A DNA stretch of 64,000 nucleotides, taken from positions 1 through 64,000 of the forward strand of contig NZ_JAGGNU010000052.1 in assembly GCF_018614915.1 (NCBI RefSeq), written 5' to 3'. Shown one piece after another: positions 38,768 through 46,842 of this stretch (position 1 is its first letter; each line of letters starts with the position of its first letter). The notes under the pieces were generated by a model. That model saw nothing but the letters and a program-made list of their open reading frames with translations. It was not told where the DNA came from and made no database searches. A program made the translations under genes and the position numbers. The DNA is from Variovorax paradoxus. GTDB taxonomy: Bacteria; Pseudomonadota; Gammaproteobacteria; Burkholderiales; Burkholderiaceae_C.

Positions 38768-39655
38768 CTAGATGACGCGCAGCGCGCGCAGGGCCGCCAC
38801 CGGAAGCTCCGGGACCTGCTCCGCGTCGGCGATGCCGAGCGCGCGCCAGAGCAGCGTTGCTTCGTCGCGGCCGGCGCTGTCGGGGTTGTCGGCGGGGAGG
38901 GCGTGCAGGCGCCTGGTGAGCAAGGCGTGCTCGTCTTCCAGCGACGCGAGGGTCAATGGCTTCGTTGTGCCGATCGCGGCGATCGCCGCCGCGCGGAAAG
39001 CGGCGACGTCGTCCTCGACCAGCGCGTCGCAATCGCCAGTCAGCCAGCGGTGCTTGCCGCCGGTCGTGCGCCAGACCAGCGCCCGGTCACGCGAATCGAA
39101 TTCCTCCACGCCGTGGGAGGCCTCGATCACCTCGGGCCCCGACATCGCCAGCCGCCCGACATCGCTCATCACGATGTGGTCGGCACAGCGCGCCACGATG
39201 CCCATGCCGCCGAAGCAGCCGTTGGCGCCGCCGATCAGCACGACCACCGGGATGCCGGCGACGCGCACGTCGAGCAGCGCGCGCATCACTTCCGACACCG
39301 CGATCAGCCCTGCATTGGCCTCGTGCAATCGCACGCCGCCCGATTCGGCCAGGAGCAGCACCGCCGCCGGACGGTCGCGCAGCGCGCGCTGCAGCAGGCC
39401 GACCAGCTTGGCGCCATGCACCTCGCCGACGCCTCCGCCCATGAACGCGCCTTCCTGTGCCGCCACGAACACGGGGCGGCCATCGAGCGTCGCGCGGCCG
39501 ATCGCCACGCCGTCATCGAAGGCCGAGGGCACGCCGAGCTGTGCCAGGTGCGGGCTGGTGACCCGCTCGGCCGGCGGCAGCCATTCATGAAAACTGCCGG
39601 GGTCGAGCAGCAGCGCCAGCCGCTCGCGTGCCGAGCATTCCGCAAAGCTGATCAT
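38768..39655 (-). CDS. mdcD: Malonate decarboxylase beta subunit
   Basis: The 295-residue product resembles the acetyl-CoA carboxylase beta/carboxyltransferase fold. It has FVAAQEGAFMGGGVGEVHGAK, LLAESGGVRLHEANAG and GGANGCFGGMGIVARCADH, which form the oxyanion and CoA-arm binding region. It pairs with MdcE as the decarboxylating unit. Its start overlaps the mdcC stop by four bases. Confidence 0.93.
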   Translation of the reverse strand: MISFAECSARERLALLLDPGSFHEWLPPAERVTSPHLAQLGVPSAFDDGVAIGRATLDGRPVFVAAQEGAFMGGGVGEVHGAKLVGLLQRALRDRPAAVLLLAESGGVRLHEANAGLIAVSEVMRALLDVRVAGIPVVVLIGGANGCFGGMGIVARCADHIVMSDVGRLAMSGPEVIEASHGVEEFDSRDRALVWRTTGGKHRWLTGDCDALVEDDVAAFRAAAIAAIGTTKPLTLASLEDEHALLTRRLHALPADNPDSAGRDEATLLWRALGIADAEQVPELPVAALRALRVI

Positions 39656-39984
39656 GGCTTGCCTCCGGTGATTTCGGCCACTGCCTGGTCGAGCCGAAGG
39701 CTCACCACCGCGGGCGTGGCGCCCATGTCGTTGATCGAGACGCGCACGCCGGCCAGCGGATGGCGCGCGTGGAAGTCGTTCATCACGGCTTGCCAGATCG
39801 GCCCGAAGCCGCGCGCCGAGGTCTCGACGCGCACCGCGCAGTCGTTGCCGTCGGCCCGCTCGAGCATGACCTCGAGATTGCCGGAGCCGACGACGCCGAC
39901 GAGCACCGTCGGGAAGGCACCGGCCGGCCGGCCGCCGGAGAAGGAAAAGTCCAGGGTTTCGAGCCCTGCGGGAAGGTCGCTCAT
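39652..39984 (-). CDS. mdcC: Malonate decarboxylase acyl carrier protein (delta subunit)
   Basis: The ATG at 39982-39984 gives 110 residues; a longer frame would overlap mdcA. The carrier serine is Ser34 in VGSGNLEVM, where the dephospho-CoA-derived arm is attached. The rest matches the delta subunit, with DFHARHPLAGVRVSINDMGA and a C-terminal helix. It shuttles acetyl and malonyl groups between MdcA, MdcH and the MdcDE decarboxylase. Confidence 0.93.
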   Translation of the reverse strand: MSDLPAGLETLDFSFSGGRPAGAFPTVLVGVVGSGNLEVMLERADGNDCAVRVETSARGFGPIWQAVMNDFHARHPLAGVRVSINDMGATPAVVSLRLDQAVAEITGGKP

Positions 39985-39997
39985 CGTGAATCTCCGG

Positions 39998-41680
39998 CTA
40001 CCAGTTTCTGAAGCGCTTGGGCGGCTGGTACAGCCCGCCCGAGGCACGCACCAGGTCGCGCATGTTGCGCGCGGCCAGCAGGTTGCGCGTGGCTTGGCGA
40101 GGGTCGATGCCGAGGTCCTGCGGCCGGCGGATCACGCCGCGGTCGCGCAGGTTCTCCACGGCGCGCTTGTCGCGCGCCAAGCCGACGGCGGTGTAGCCGG
40201 CTACGCCGCGGATCGCCTGCTCGCGCTCGGCATCGCTGCGGCACAGCAGCAGGTTGGCGATGCCTTCCTCGGTCAAGATGTGCGACACGTCGTCGCCGTA
40301 GATCATGATCGGCGGCAGCGCCATGCCGGCCTGCTCCTGCAGCGTGCAGGCATCCAGCCTGTCGACGAAGGCCGGCTGCATGTGCTCGCGGAAGGTCTCG
40401 ACCATCTGCACGACCAGCTTCTGCCCGCGCGGCGTGCCGGCAGCGCCGGTGCGCCCGGCCCGCGCTTCGCGCCCGGCCTTGAGCCAGGCGGGGCTCGCAT
40501 GGCGTCGCCCGCGCGCGTCGGCGCCCATGTTGGGCGCCCCGCCGAAGCCGGCGATGCGGCCCAGCGTCGCGGTCGAGCTGTTGCCGTCGAGGTCGATCTG
40601 CAGGGTCGAGCCGATGAACATGTCGCAGGCATAGTGGCCGGCCGCCTGGCAGAAGGCGCGGTTGCTGCGCAGGCTGCCGTCCGGGCCGGTGAAGAACACG
40701 TCGGAGCGCGCGCGGATGTAGTCCTCCATGCCGAGCTCGGAACCGAAGGAGTGCACCGATTCGACCCAGCCCGCCTCGATCGCCGGGATCAATGCCGGGT
40801 GCGGATTCAACGCCCAGTGCTTGCCGATCTTGCCCTTGAGGCCCAGGGACTCGGCGTAGGTCGGCAGCAGCAGTTCGATGGCTGCCGTGTCGAAGCCGAT
40901 GCCGTGGTTCAGGCGCTGCACGCCGTACTCGGCGTAGATGCCCTTGATGGCCATCATCGCCATCAGGATCTGGACCTCGCTGATCTGTGCCGGGTCGCGG
41001 GTGAACAGCGGCTCGATGAAGTTGGGGCGCGGCGCCTTCACGACGAAGCTCACCCAGTCAGCCGGGATGTCGATGCGCGGCAGCGTCGTGGTCTTGCCGT
41101 CGACCAGTTCATTGACTTGCGCGATCACGATGCCGCCCGAGAAGGCCGTGGCTTCGACGATGGCCGGCGTGTCTTCGGTGTTGGGGCCGGTGTAGAGGTT
41201 GCCTTCGGCATCGGCCGCCTGCGCAGCGACCAGCGCCACCCTGGGTGTCAGGTCGACGAAGTAACGCGCGAAAAGCTCGAGGTACGTGTGGATCGACCCG
41301 ATCTCGATGCGCCCGGCCGACACCAGCTTGGCCAGGCGCGCGCCCTGCGGCCCCGAAAAGCTGAAGTCCAGCCGGGCGGCCACGCCGTTCTCGAAGATGT
41401 CCAGATGCTCCGGCAGCGCCAGCACCGACTGCACCATGTGCAGGCCGTGGACTCTTTGCGGATCGACCTGCACGAGGGCCTGCGCGAGAAAGTCCGCCTG
41501 CTTCTGGTTGTTGCCCTCGAGGCAGACGCGATCGCCGGGCGAGAGTACCGCTTCGAGCAGCATGCCGATGGCATCGGTGTCGACGCGCTTGCCGGCGAGC
41601 CGCGTTCCGAGTGCGCCAGCCGCGCGCGCCAGCCGGGCGGAGCGGTCATCGGCCTTGAGATTCCAGGAGCTGGAGTTCAT
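39998..41680 (-). CDS. mdcA: Malonate decarboxylase alpha subunit (acetyl-ACP:malonate ACP transferase)
   Basis: The 560-residue protein belongs to the CoA-transferase-related alpha subunits. It includes GDRVCLEGNNQKQADFL, HLDIFENGVAARLDFSFSG, YTGPNTEDTPAIVEATAFSGG and IAGFGGAPNMGADARGRRH. It swaps acetyl on the carrier for incoming malonate, which releases acetate. It is the first catalytic gene of the operon and follows matC by 42 bases. Confidence 0.95.
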   Translation of the reverse strand: MNSSSWNLKADDRSARLARAAGALGTRLAGKRVDTDAIGMLLEAVLSPGDRVCLEGNNQKQADFLAQALVQVDPQRVHGLHMVQSVLALPEHLDIFENGVAARLDFSFSGPQGARLAKLVSAGRIEIGSIHTYLELFARYFVDLTPRVALVAAQAADAEGNLYTGPNTEDTPAIVEATAFSGGIVIAQVNELVDGKTTTLPRIDIPADWVSFVVKAPRPNFIEPLFTRDPAQISEVQILMAMMAIKGIYAEYGVQRLNHGIGFDTAAIELLLPTYAESLGLKGKIGKHWALNPHPALIPAIEAGWVESVHSFGSELGMEDYIRARSDVFFTGPDGSLRSNRAFCQAAGHYACDMFIGSTLQIDLDGNSSTATLGRIAGFGGAPNMGADARGRRHASPAWLKAGREARAGRTGAAGTPRGQKLVVQMVETFREHMQPAFVDRLDACTLQEQAGMALPPIMIYGDDVSHILTEEGIANLLLCRSDAEREQAIRGVAGYTAVGLARDKRAVENLRDRGVIRRPQDLGIDPRQATRNLLAARNMRDLVRASGGLYQPPKRFRNW

Positions 41681-41722
41681 GGGGTTGGATGGAGTTGAAT
41701 GAAGTCCGGTGCAAGCCGTGGC

Positions 41723-43096
41723 CTACAGCACCACGAAGAGGAGCCATACGACCACCGGGGCCACCAGGGTCACGATGGCGCCATAGACCATCAGTTGCCG
41801 GAAGAACACGTCGCGGTCCACCCCCTTGGCATTGGCGAGCACGAGCGCGCCGTTCGTCGAGAAGGGGCTGACGTCGACGATGGTCGAGGAGACGGCCATC
41901 GCCGCGATGAAGCCGATCGCGCTGACAGCGCTGTCGCCTTGCAGGAAGGGCACCCCCAAGGGAATCAGCGAACCGAGCACGGCGGTCGACGAGGCGAAGG
42001 CCGACACCACGGCGCCCACGAAGCACAGCAGCAGGGCCGCCATCAGCGGGGAGGTCAGCCCCGCCACGCTGTGGCCGACGAAATCGATGGTCCCCATCTT
42101 CTCCATCACTCCGACATAGGTGCTGACGCCGACGATCAGCATGATCTCGGGCCACGACACCTGGCCCAGGGCGCGCTTCTGCAGATTGGGCGCCATCAGC
42201 GTGAGCAGCAGGCCGATGGTGATCGAGACGAAGCCGATGTCCTGCTTGAAGAAAAGCGTCAGCACGGCCAGCGCAAGCAGTCCTAGCACGGTGGCGATCT
42301 GGTAGAGGCGCGAGCCGCTCTCGACCGGCGCCGCGGACGACGGGTTCATCAGCGAATCCGCGTCAGGCGTGGCGGTGCGGCGCTCCTCCCGGAAGGACTC
42401 GGCCTCGGCGTCGCCGTACACCTGGGCTCCGCTTTGGCCGTGAACGACGCGGCGCACTGCCGGCACTGCGCCGCCCGCATCGGCCTTCTGGCGCAACAGC
42501 TTCATTCCGCCCATCAGGAAGAACAGCAGCAAGGACACGCTCAGGTTGACGCCGAGGCTTGCCAGCATGGTCGCCACCTCGCTGAGCGGCAGGCCGGCCT
42601 TGGCCACGATCTTGTTGGTGATGCCGCCGTAGATGCTGATCGGCGAGAAGCCACCGCCCTGCGCACCGTGCACGACCATCAAGCCCATGAGCAGGGGATT
42701 GATGCCGTACTTGGCGGCGAAGCCCAGCGCGATCGGCGCGATGATCGCCACCGCCGCGGGGCTGACCGCACCCACCGACGTGAGCAGCGCGGCGATGAAG
42801 AACATGATCCAGGGAATCGCCGCGATGCGCCCGCGCACGGCCCTGACCGCCAGCTTCACGAGCCAATCGATGGTCCCGTTGTTCTGTGCAAGCGCGAAGA
42901 GGTAGGTGATGCCGGCCAGGGTGAGGAAGAGGTCGGCGGGAAAGCCGCCGATGATCGCCTTGGCGTTCATGCCGGCGACCAAGGTGCCGACCAGGAACGC
43001 GCCGACGAAGGCGATCACGCCCATGTTGATCGGCAGCACCGTGGCGAGCACGAACATGCCAATGAGGGCGTAGATCGAAATCCAATGAGAACTCAT
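41723..43096 (-). CDS. matC: MatC-type malonate/dicarboxylate carrier (SLC13-like permease)
   Basis: The 457-residue protein has about 11-12 hydrophobic segments. It opens with SIYALIGMFVLATVLPINMGVIAF and the GGFPADLFLTLAGITYLFALAQNNGTIDW block, which match the MatC N-terminal domain. A hydrophilic central loop lies at about residues 205-260. It heads the mdc operon, so it probably imports malonate. A perfect dyad lies 49 bases upstream of its start. Confidence 0.88.
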   Translation of the reverse strand: MSSHWISIYALIGMFVLATVLPINMGVIAFVGAFLVGTLVAGMNAKAIIGGFPADLFLTLAGITYLFALAQNNGTIDWLVKLAVRAVRGRIAAIPWIMFFIAALLTSVGAVSPAAVAIIAPIALGFAAKYGINPLLMGLMVVHGAQGGGFSPISIYGGITNKIVAKAGLPLSEVATMLASLGVNLSVSLLLFFLMGGMKLLRQKADAGGAVPAVRRVVHGQSGAQVYGDAEAESFREERRTATPDADSLMNPSSAAPVESGSRLYQIATVLGLLALAVLTLFFKQDIGFVSITIGLLLTLMAPNLQKRALGQVSWPEIMLIVGVSTYVGVMEKMGTIDFVGHSVAGLTSPLMAALLLCFVGAVVSAFASSTAVLGSLIPLGVPFLQGDSAVSAIGFIAAMAVSSTIVDVSPFSTNGALVLANAKGVDRDVFFRQLMVYGAIVTLVAPVVVWLLFVVL

Positions 43097-43144
43097 CGAT
43101 TGTCTCCGGGAGTTTTAGTACGGCGCACAGGGCACCGTGCGTCT

Positions 43145-43165
43145 GGGTGCGTAAGGTACGCACCC
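43145..43165. promoter_or_regulatory. Candidate operator of the mdc operon, GGGTGCGTA-N3-TACGCACCC
   Basis: This exact nine-base dyad with a three-base centre lies in the matC promoter, about 50 bases before its start and about 90 bases from the end of the regulator gene. It can be read as TGCG-N7-CGCA, the geometry of a LysR site, so the MauR-like protein is the likely ligand. Confidence 0.6.
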
Positions 43166-43255
43166 CCTCCGGGACGATCAATGAAGCGGCGGCGTCGACC
43201 TTTACGCCAACTGAAACGATCGAGGGTTTACCCGAGCCACGCAAATGTCGGGCGC

Positions 43256-44170
43256 TCAGCCGAGTTCGGCTCTCGTCAGGCGGCACACGGACAGCAGCGC
43301 GAGCAGGTTGGGATCGCGTTCGCGCGTGCGCAGGAAATTGAGCGCGATGGTCTGGCGCATCAGGTACCTGGGCTGCAACGGGATCAATTGCACCTTCTGC
43401 GGCATGACGCCGCGCACCCGGCCCGGCAACAGCGTGTAGCCGACGCCGCCGCTGACCAGGTTCATGAGCGAGAAGATGTCGCCGGTCTTCATCACCACGT
43501 TCGGTGTGAAGCCGGCAACGCGAAATGACTCCAGGAAACCGCTGTAGGTGACGAAGCCTTCGCTCAGGCTGACGAAGCGTTCGCCGGCGCAGGCGCCCAG
43601 GTCGATCTCCTTCTGCGCCGAATAAGGAGAGCCCACTGGAGCGGCGAACTGGATGTCGTCCTCGAACAGCGGCTCCGATTCGACGTCGGTCACACCCTCG
43701 GGGATCGCCATGAGGGCGGCATCGACCGCGCCGTCCCGCAGCTTTTGCAGCAGGTCGGCATTGGACCCCAGCACGAGTTCGGTGTGCAGTTCCGGCTTGC
43801 GCAGCTTCAATCCCATGATCAGCTGCGGTACCGTGCGACTCGTCAGGGAATAGAGCGAGCCGATGCGAATCCGATCGGCCGAGTAGCCGGCGACCTCTCG
43901 CGTAGTGCGGATGCCCTTGGACATCGTGCGAAGCACCTCGCGGGCCACCTCGGCCAATGCCTGCGCGGCTTCGGTAGGGTGCAAATTGCGGCCCTCGTGC
44001 CGGAACAAGGCGCAGCGCAGCCCCGATTCCAGCGCATGCAAGGCGCGGTGGACGCTGACCGCGCTGATATCGAGCTTCTCGGCCGCGCGTGCGAGGTTGC
44101 CGGTCTCCATGAAGACCAGGAGGATCTCGAGCCTGCGGAAAGTGATTTCTTCGTCGACGTGAAGGTGCAT
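43256..44170 (-). CDS. mauR: LysR-family malonate utilisation regulator (MauR/MdcR-like)
   Basis: The ATG at 44168-44170 gives MHLHVDEEITFRRLEILLVF, the start I recall for MauR-type regulators; the longer frame adds unrelated sequence. The 304-residue protein has the LysR helix-turn-helix (GNLARAAEKLDISAVSVHRAL) and an effector domain with SGGVGYTLLPGRV near the end. It lies just upstream of the malonate operon in the same direction and presumably activates it in response to malonate. Confidence 0.88.
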   Translation of the reverse strand: MHLHVDEEITFRRLEILLVFMETGNLARAAEKLDISAVSVHRALHALESGLRCALFRHEGRNLHPTEAAQALAEVAREVLRTMSKGIRTTREVAGYSADRIRIGSLYSLTSRTVPQLIMGLKLRKPELHTELVLGSNADLLQKLRDGAVDAALMAIPEGVTDVESEPLFEDDIQFAAPVGSPYSAQKEIDLGACAGERFVSLSEGFVTYSGFLESFRVAGFTPNVVMKTGDIFSLMNLVSGGVGYTLLPGRVRGVMPQKVQLIPLQPRYLMRQTIALNFLRTRERDPNLLALLSVCRLTRAELG

Positions 44171-44468
44171 GGTCAGCCTGCGACACACCACACCGGTGTG
44201 GATTTCGGCATAGTTTGGCGCTGATTCCCGCAAAGGATGACGCTGTTTTGCACCCAATTCGCCCAGGCTGCCACCGAATTCCGGCATGGCGTGTCACTGC
44301 TTCGCAGCTTTCCAGCAATGCGTGTCGCGCGTTTTCCACGCAGAAGAGGAGGGCGCCAGCCGCCCATGACGCAGGGTGCAACAGCGGCAGGTTGAAGATC
44401 ACTCCGATGCTGGCGGGCCCCTCACCTCGAGGCGGTCATCTGTCACTAGGGCAGCCGCTGGGCGACTC
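44171..44468. other. 298-base intergenic region between the mauR promoter and the AlgE-like gene
   Basis: The end of the RND operon and the upstream side of mauR meet here. I see no gene or RNA. There is also no obvious hairpin followed by T residues after the AlgE-like gene stop. Confidence 0.4.
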
Positions 44469-46040
44469 TCAATACCAGAACTTGGCCAGGACGCTGATCC
44501 CCTTGTCCGCCATGCGGAACGTGCTGATTTCTCTCCTGGTGGTGGGATGGGTGAAGATCACTTCGTTGCGATAGGCGCCCCTGGGAAAGAACAATCCCGC
44601 CCTCAGGTCCAGTCCGAGCCGCCGCACGCCGAACAAGTTGCGAAACCCGAGCACGATGTCGAGCGCGTCCCCCACTTCCTTGCTCGGCCGCGAACTGTCC
44701 TGGTTCATCTCCGCGGTCAGGGCAGCGTTGCGAAGATCGCTCGCGAGCTTGTTCGTCTTGTAGCGGTGATAGACAAGGTCCACCGAGACGTTCGGCGCCG
44801 GTCTGAAGCCGACGGCCGCAGTGAGGATCTGGAGATTGCTCAATTCCGGATCGAGGGCCTCGCCGTAGTACTTCAGCTTGGGAATACCCCCCAGCCTGCC
44901 TTCGTTCGATTGCAGGCCGGTCTGCCGGAATTCATGGTTCCTGCGGTCGTTCGGGTTTCCATCGCCGCTCCCGACGGCGTAGCCCAGGGTGATATTGGGG
45001 GCGTACGGCAGATCCGGAAATCGATAGGTGGCGCCGATATCGACGGCGTAACCCTTGAAGTTCTTCTTGGTCTCATCCTTGCCACGCAGAAGCGCCAGCT
45101 CGGTCCAGTAGTTGAACCGGTCGGACGGGTTGCCGAGGGCCCGCAATCCGAGGAGCAGAGGTTGTCCTTCCCTCCCTGCCTGATCCTCGCTGTAGATCGT
45201 GTAGCCGGCCAACCTGGTGTCTTCGATGCCGCGGTAGCTCAGGTAGGCCATGTAGATGTCGTTGCGCGTCTTCGGAACCGGCGCGAGCAGGTCGAGGTCC
45301 AGCCGGTCCTTGCGCGAATAGCTCAGTTCGGCTTGAAAGGCGCCGCCCTTGAGCTTGACCAGGGCGGTGTCGAGCGAGGTGTCATACAGCCAATGCCGGT
45401 CGTCCTCGAAATTGCGTCGTCCCAGCGTCAGGTCGGCCGGCCCCAAGTCCTTGAATGTCACCCAGGCCTGGTCGATGGGCAGCGAGTTGTAGTGGCGCGG
45501 CGCCAATTGCGTCTGCCCGCTGGGAAGGGTCACGATGTCCTGTTCCTTCACGGCGATGTCTCTCTGGAGGATCGCCTCGAGCATCATCTCCACCCGGTCG
45601 GTGGGCCGGTAGATGATGGCGCCGTTGATTTGGGGCGAGAGGATCAGCGACGTGTCCTTCAGGCGCCGGTCGAGATCCGGATTGCGGCGGTACGCGACGT
45701 CCGACTCGCTGCCGTACGAGAACTGATACTCCAGGCGGGAGATCAACGGCCTTTCCGGATATCTCGAGTACACGGGATCGCCGGGAATGGCCGGCTCTCC
45801 GGACGGCGGCGGGGGCAGCTGGAACTGCGCCACCTGAATGCCCGCCTCGACGTTCGAGATGGACTCGTCGGGCACCGGCTGCTGCGCATCGGCGTTGACG
45901 GCCGCTTGCGCGGTCGGCGTGACTGCGGCCGATTCGGCTTCAGCCCCCAGTGCATCCGGGGCGGCAGCGAGCAACAGGGACCACGCCAGGGAACGCGTTG
46001 CGCTGCGACATGTTCGATTCATGCCATTGCTGTTCTTCAT
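44469..46040 (-). CDS. AlgE-like (alginate export family) outer-membrane beta-barrel protein
   Basis: The ATG at 46038-46040 gives a 523-residue exported protein with a signal sequence ending near ALGAEA. A Pro-rich linker is followed by many alternating strands. The LISRLEYQFSYGSESDVAYR, SPQINGAIIYRPTDRVEMM and DDRHWLYDTSL blocks resemble the alginate-export barrel family, and the protein ends in KFWY, a typical outer-membrane C-terminus. It is the last gene of the RND operon. Without any alginate genes nearby, it more likely serves as the outer-membrane pore of this export system, which is an inference. Confidence 0.75.
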   Translation of the reverse strand: MKNSNGMNRTCRSATRSLAWSLLLAAAPDALGAEAESAAVTPTAQAAVNADAQQPVPDESISNVEAGIQVAQFQLPPPPSGEPAIPGDPVYSRYPERPLISRLEYQFSYGSESDVAYRRNPDLDRRLKDTSLILSPQINGAIIYRPTDRVEMMLEAILQRDIAVKEQDIVTLPSGQTQLAPRHYNSLPIDQAWVTFKDLGPADLTLGRRNFEDDRHWLYDTSLDTALVKLKGGAFQAELSYSRKDRLDLDLLAPVPKTRNDIYMAYLSYRGIEDTRLAGYTIYSEDQAGREGQPLLLGLRALGNPSDRFNYWTELALLRGKDETKKNFKGYAVDIGATYRFPDLPYAPNITLGYAVGSGDGNPNDRRNHEFRQTGLQSNEGRLGGIPKLKYYGEALDPELSNLQILTAAVGFRPAPNVSVDLVYHRYKTNKLASDLRNAALTAEMNQDSSRPSKEVGDALDIVLGFRNLFGVRRLGLDLRAGLFFPRGAYRNEVIFTHPTTRREISTFRMADKGISVLAKFWY

Positions 46041-46118
46041 CGTTGTAGCGGACTCCTGCCTCACTGCAGCGAATCATTGCGTAGTCGCGTCTGCGCCGTA
46101 CCCCGAGGAAACACGCTG

Positions 46119-46817
46119 TCACTTGTCCTTGACAAAGCCATACCGGATCAGCCGCAGATCCTCGTCCCTGACGAGCCCGATCCCCGGCGCGTGGTACTTG
46201 TACTCACTTGCAAGCAGGTCTAGTGCAGAGCTTTCCTTCACCTTCATGCATCCGGAGAAGGTGCCCGCAGGTGTCTTGCACGTCTCGCCCAGACTGACGA
46301 TTTCGGCCCGGTCCATGGCCACGCCGGGCGCGATCTCCTGGTAGTACTTCATCTTCGCTTTCGGCGTTCCGGCCATGATCAGGCCGGCCTTGTTGCCGTT
46401 GACGCCCGCATGCCAACTGCCGTCGTGCTTGACCACCTTGCCCTTCTTGTAGTAGTCGACGTCCTCGCCGAAATAGAAGACATCCTTCGTCTGCTCGCAC
46501 ATGGCGAAGTAGTTCCTGGAGACTTCGTGCAGCTCCCCCTTCTTCCACTCTCTTTCCTCGACCACGCGCGTCGTGGTCCCCGCGACCGCCTTGGTCTCGT
46601 CGAGGACCGTGATCTGGACCTTGGTATCGCCGCCCTCGAGGACGAGCTGAAAGCCCGGTTCCAGCACGAAGTACGGATTTCTGCCCTGGGTCACGAGATT
46701 GCAGCTCGAGATCCCGAATTCCTGCTGCCAGCCCGAAGTCGTGTCCTGTGCACCGGCCGCGCCGGACGCGAACATCGTTGCGGCGGCAAGCAGGCATAGA
46801 AAAGATTTCGTCTTCAT
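46119..46817 (-). CDS. Secreted hypothetical protein (232 aa)
   Basis: A clear signal peptide ends at ASGAAGAQ. The mature part has PYFVLEPGFQLVLEGGD, ITVLDETKAV, NYFAMCEQTKDVFYFGEDVDYY and APGVAMDRAEIVSLGET, which I recall from uncharacterised periplasmic proteins of diverse bacteria. The strand-rich pattern suggests a beta-sandwich or lipocalin-like carrier. It lies between an RND permease and the outer-membrane barrel in one operon, so it may carry a substrate across the periplasm. Confidence 0.75.
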   Translation of the reverse strand: MKTKSFLCLLAAATMFASGAAGAQDTTSGWQQEFGISSCNLVTQGRNPYFVLEPGFQLVLEGGDTKVQITVLDETKAVAGTTTRVVEEREWKKGELHEVSRNYFAMCEQTKDVFYFGEDVDYYKKGKVVKHDGSWHAGVNGNKAGLIMAGTPKAKMKYYQEIAPGVAMDRAEIVSLGETCKTPAGTFSGCMKVKESSALDLLASEYKYHAPGIGLVRDEDLRLIRYGFVKDK

Positions 46818-46842
46818 GGAAGCTCTCCTTCATGGGTGGGGG

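Noticed and set aside
36699..41698. Long plus-strand frames across the mdc operon
   Set aside because: They are antisense shadows; the minus strand encodes recognised malonate decarboxylase subunits with overlapping starts and stops.
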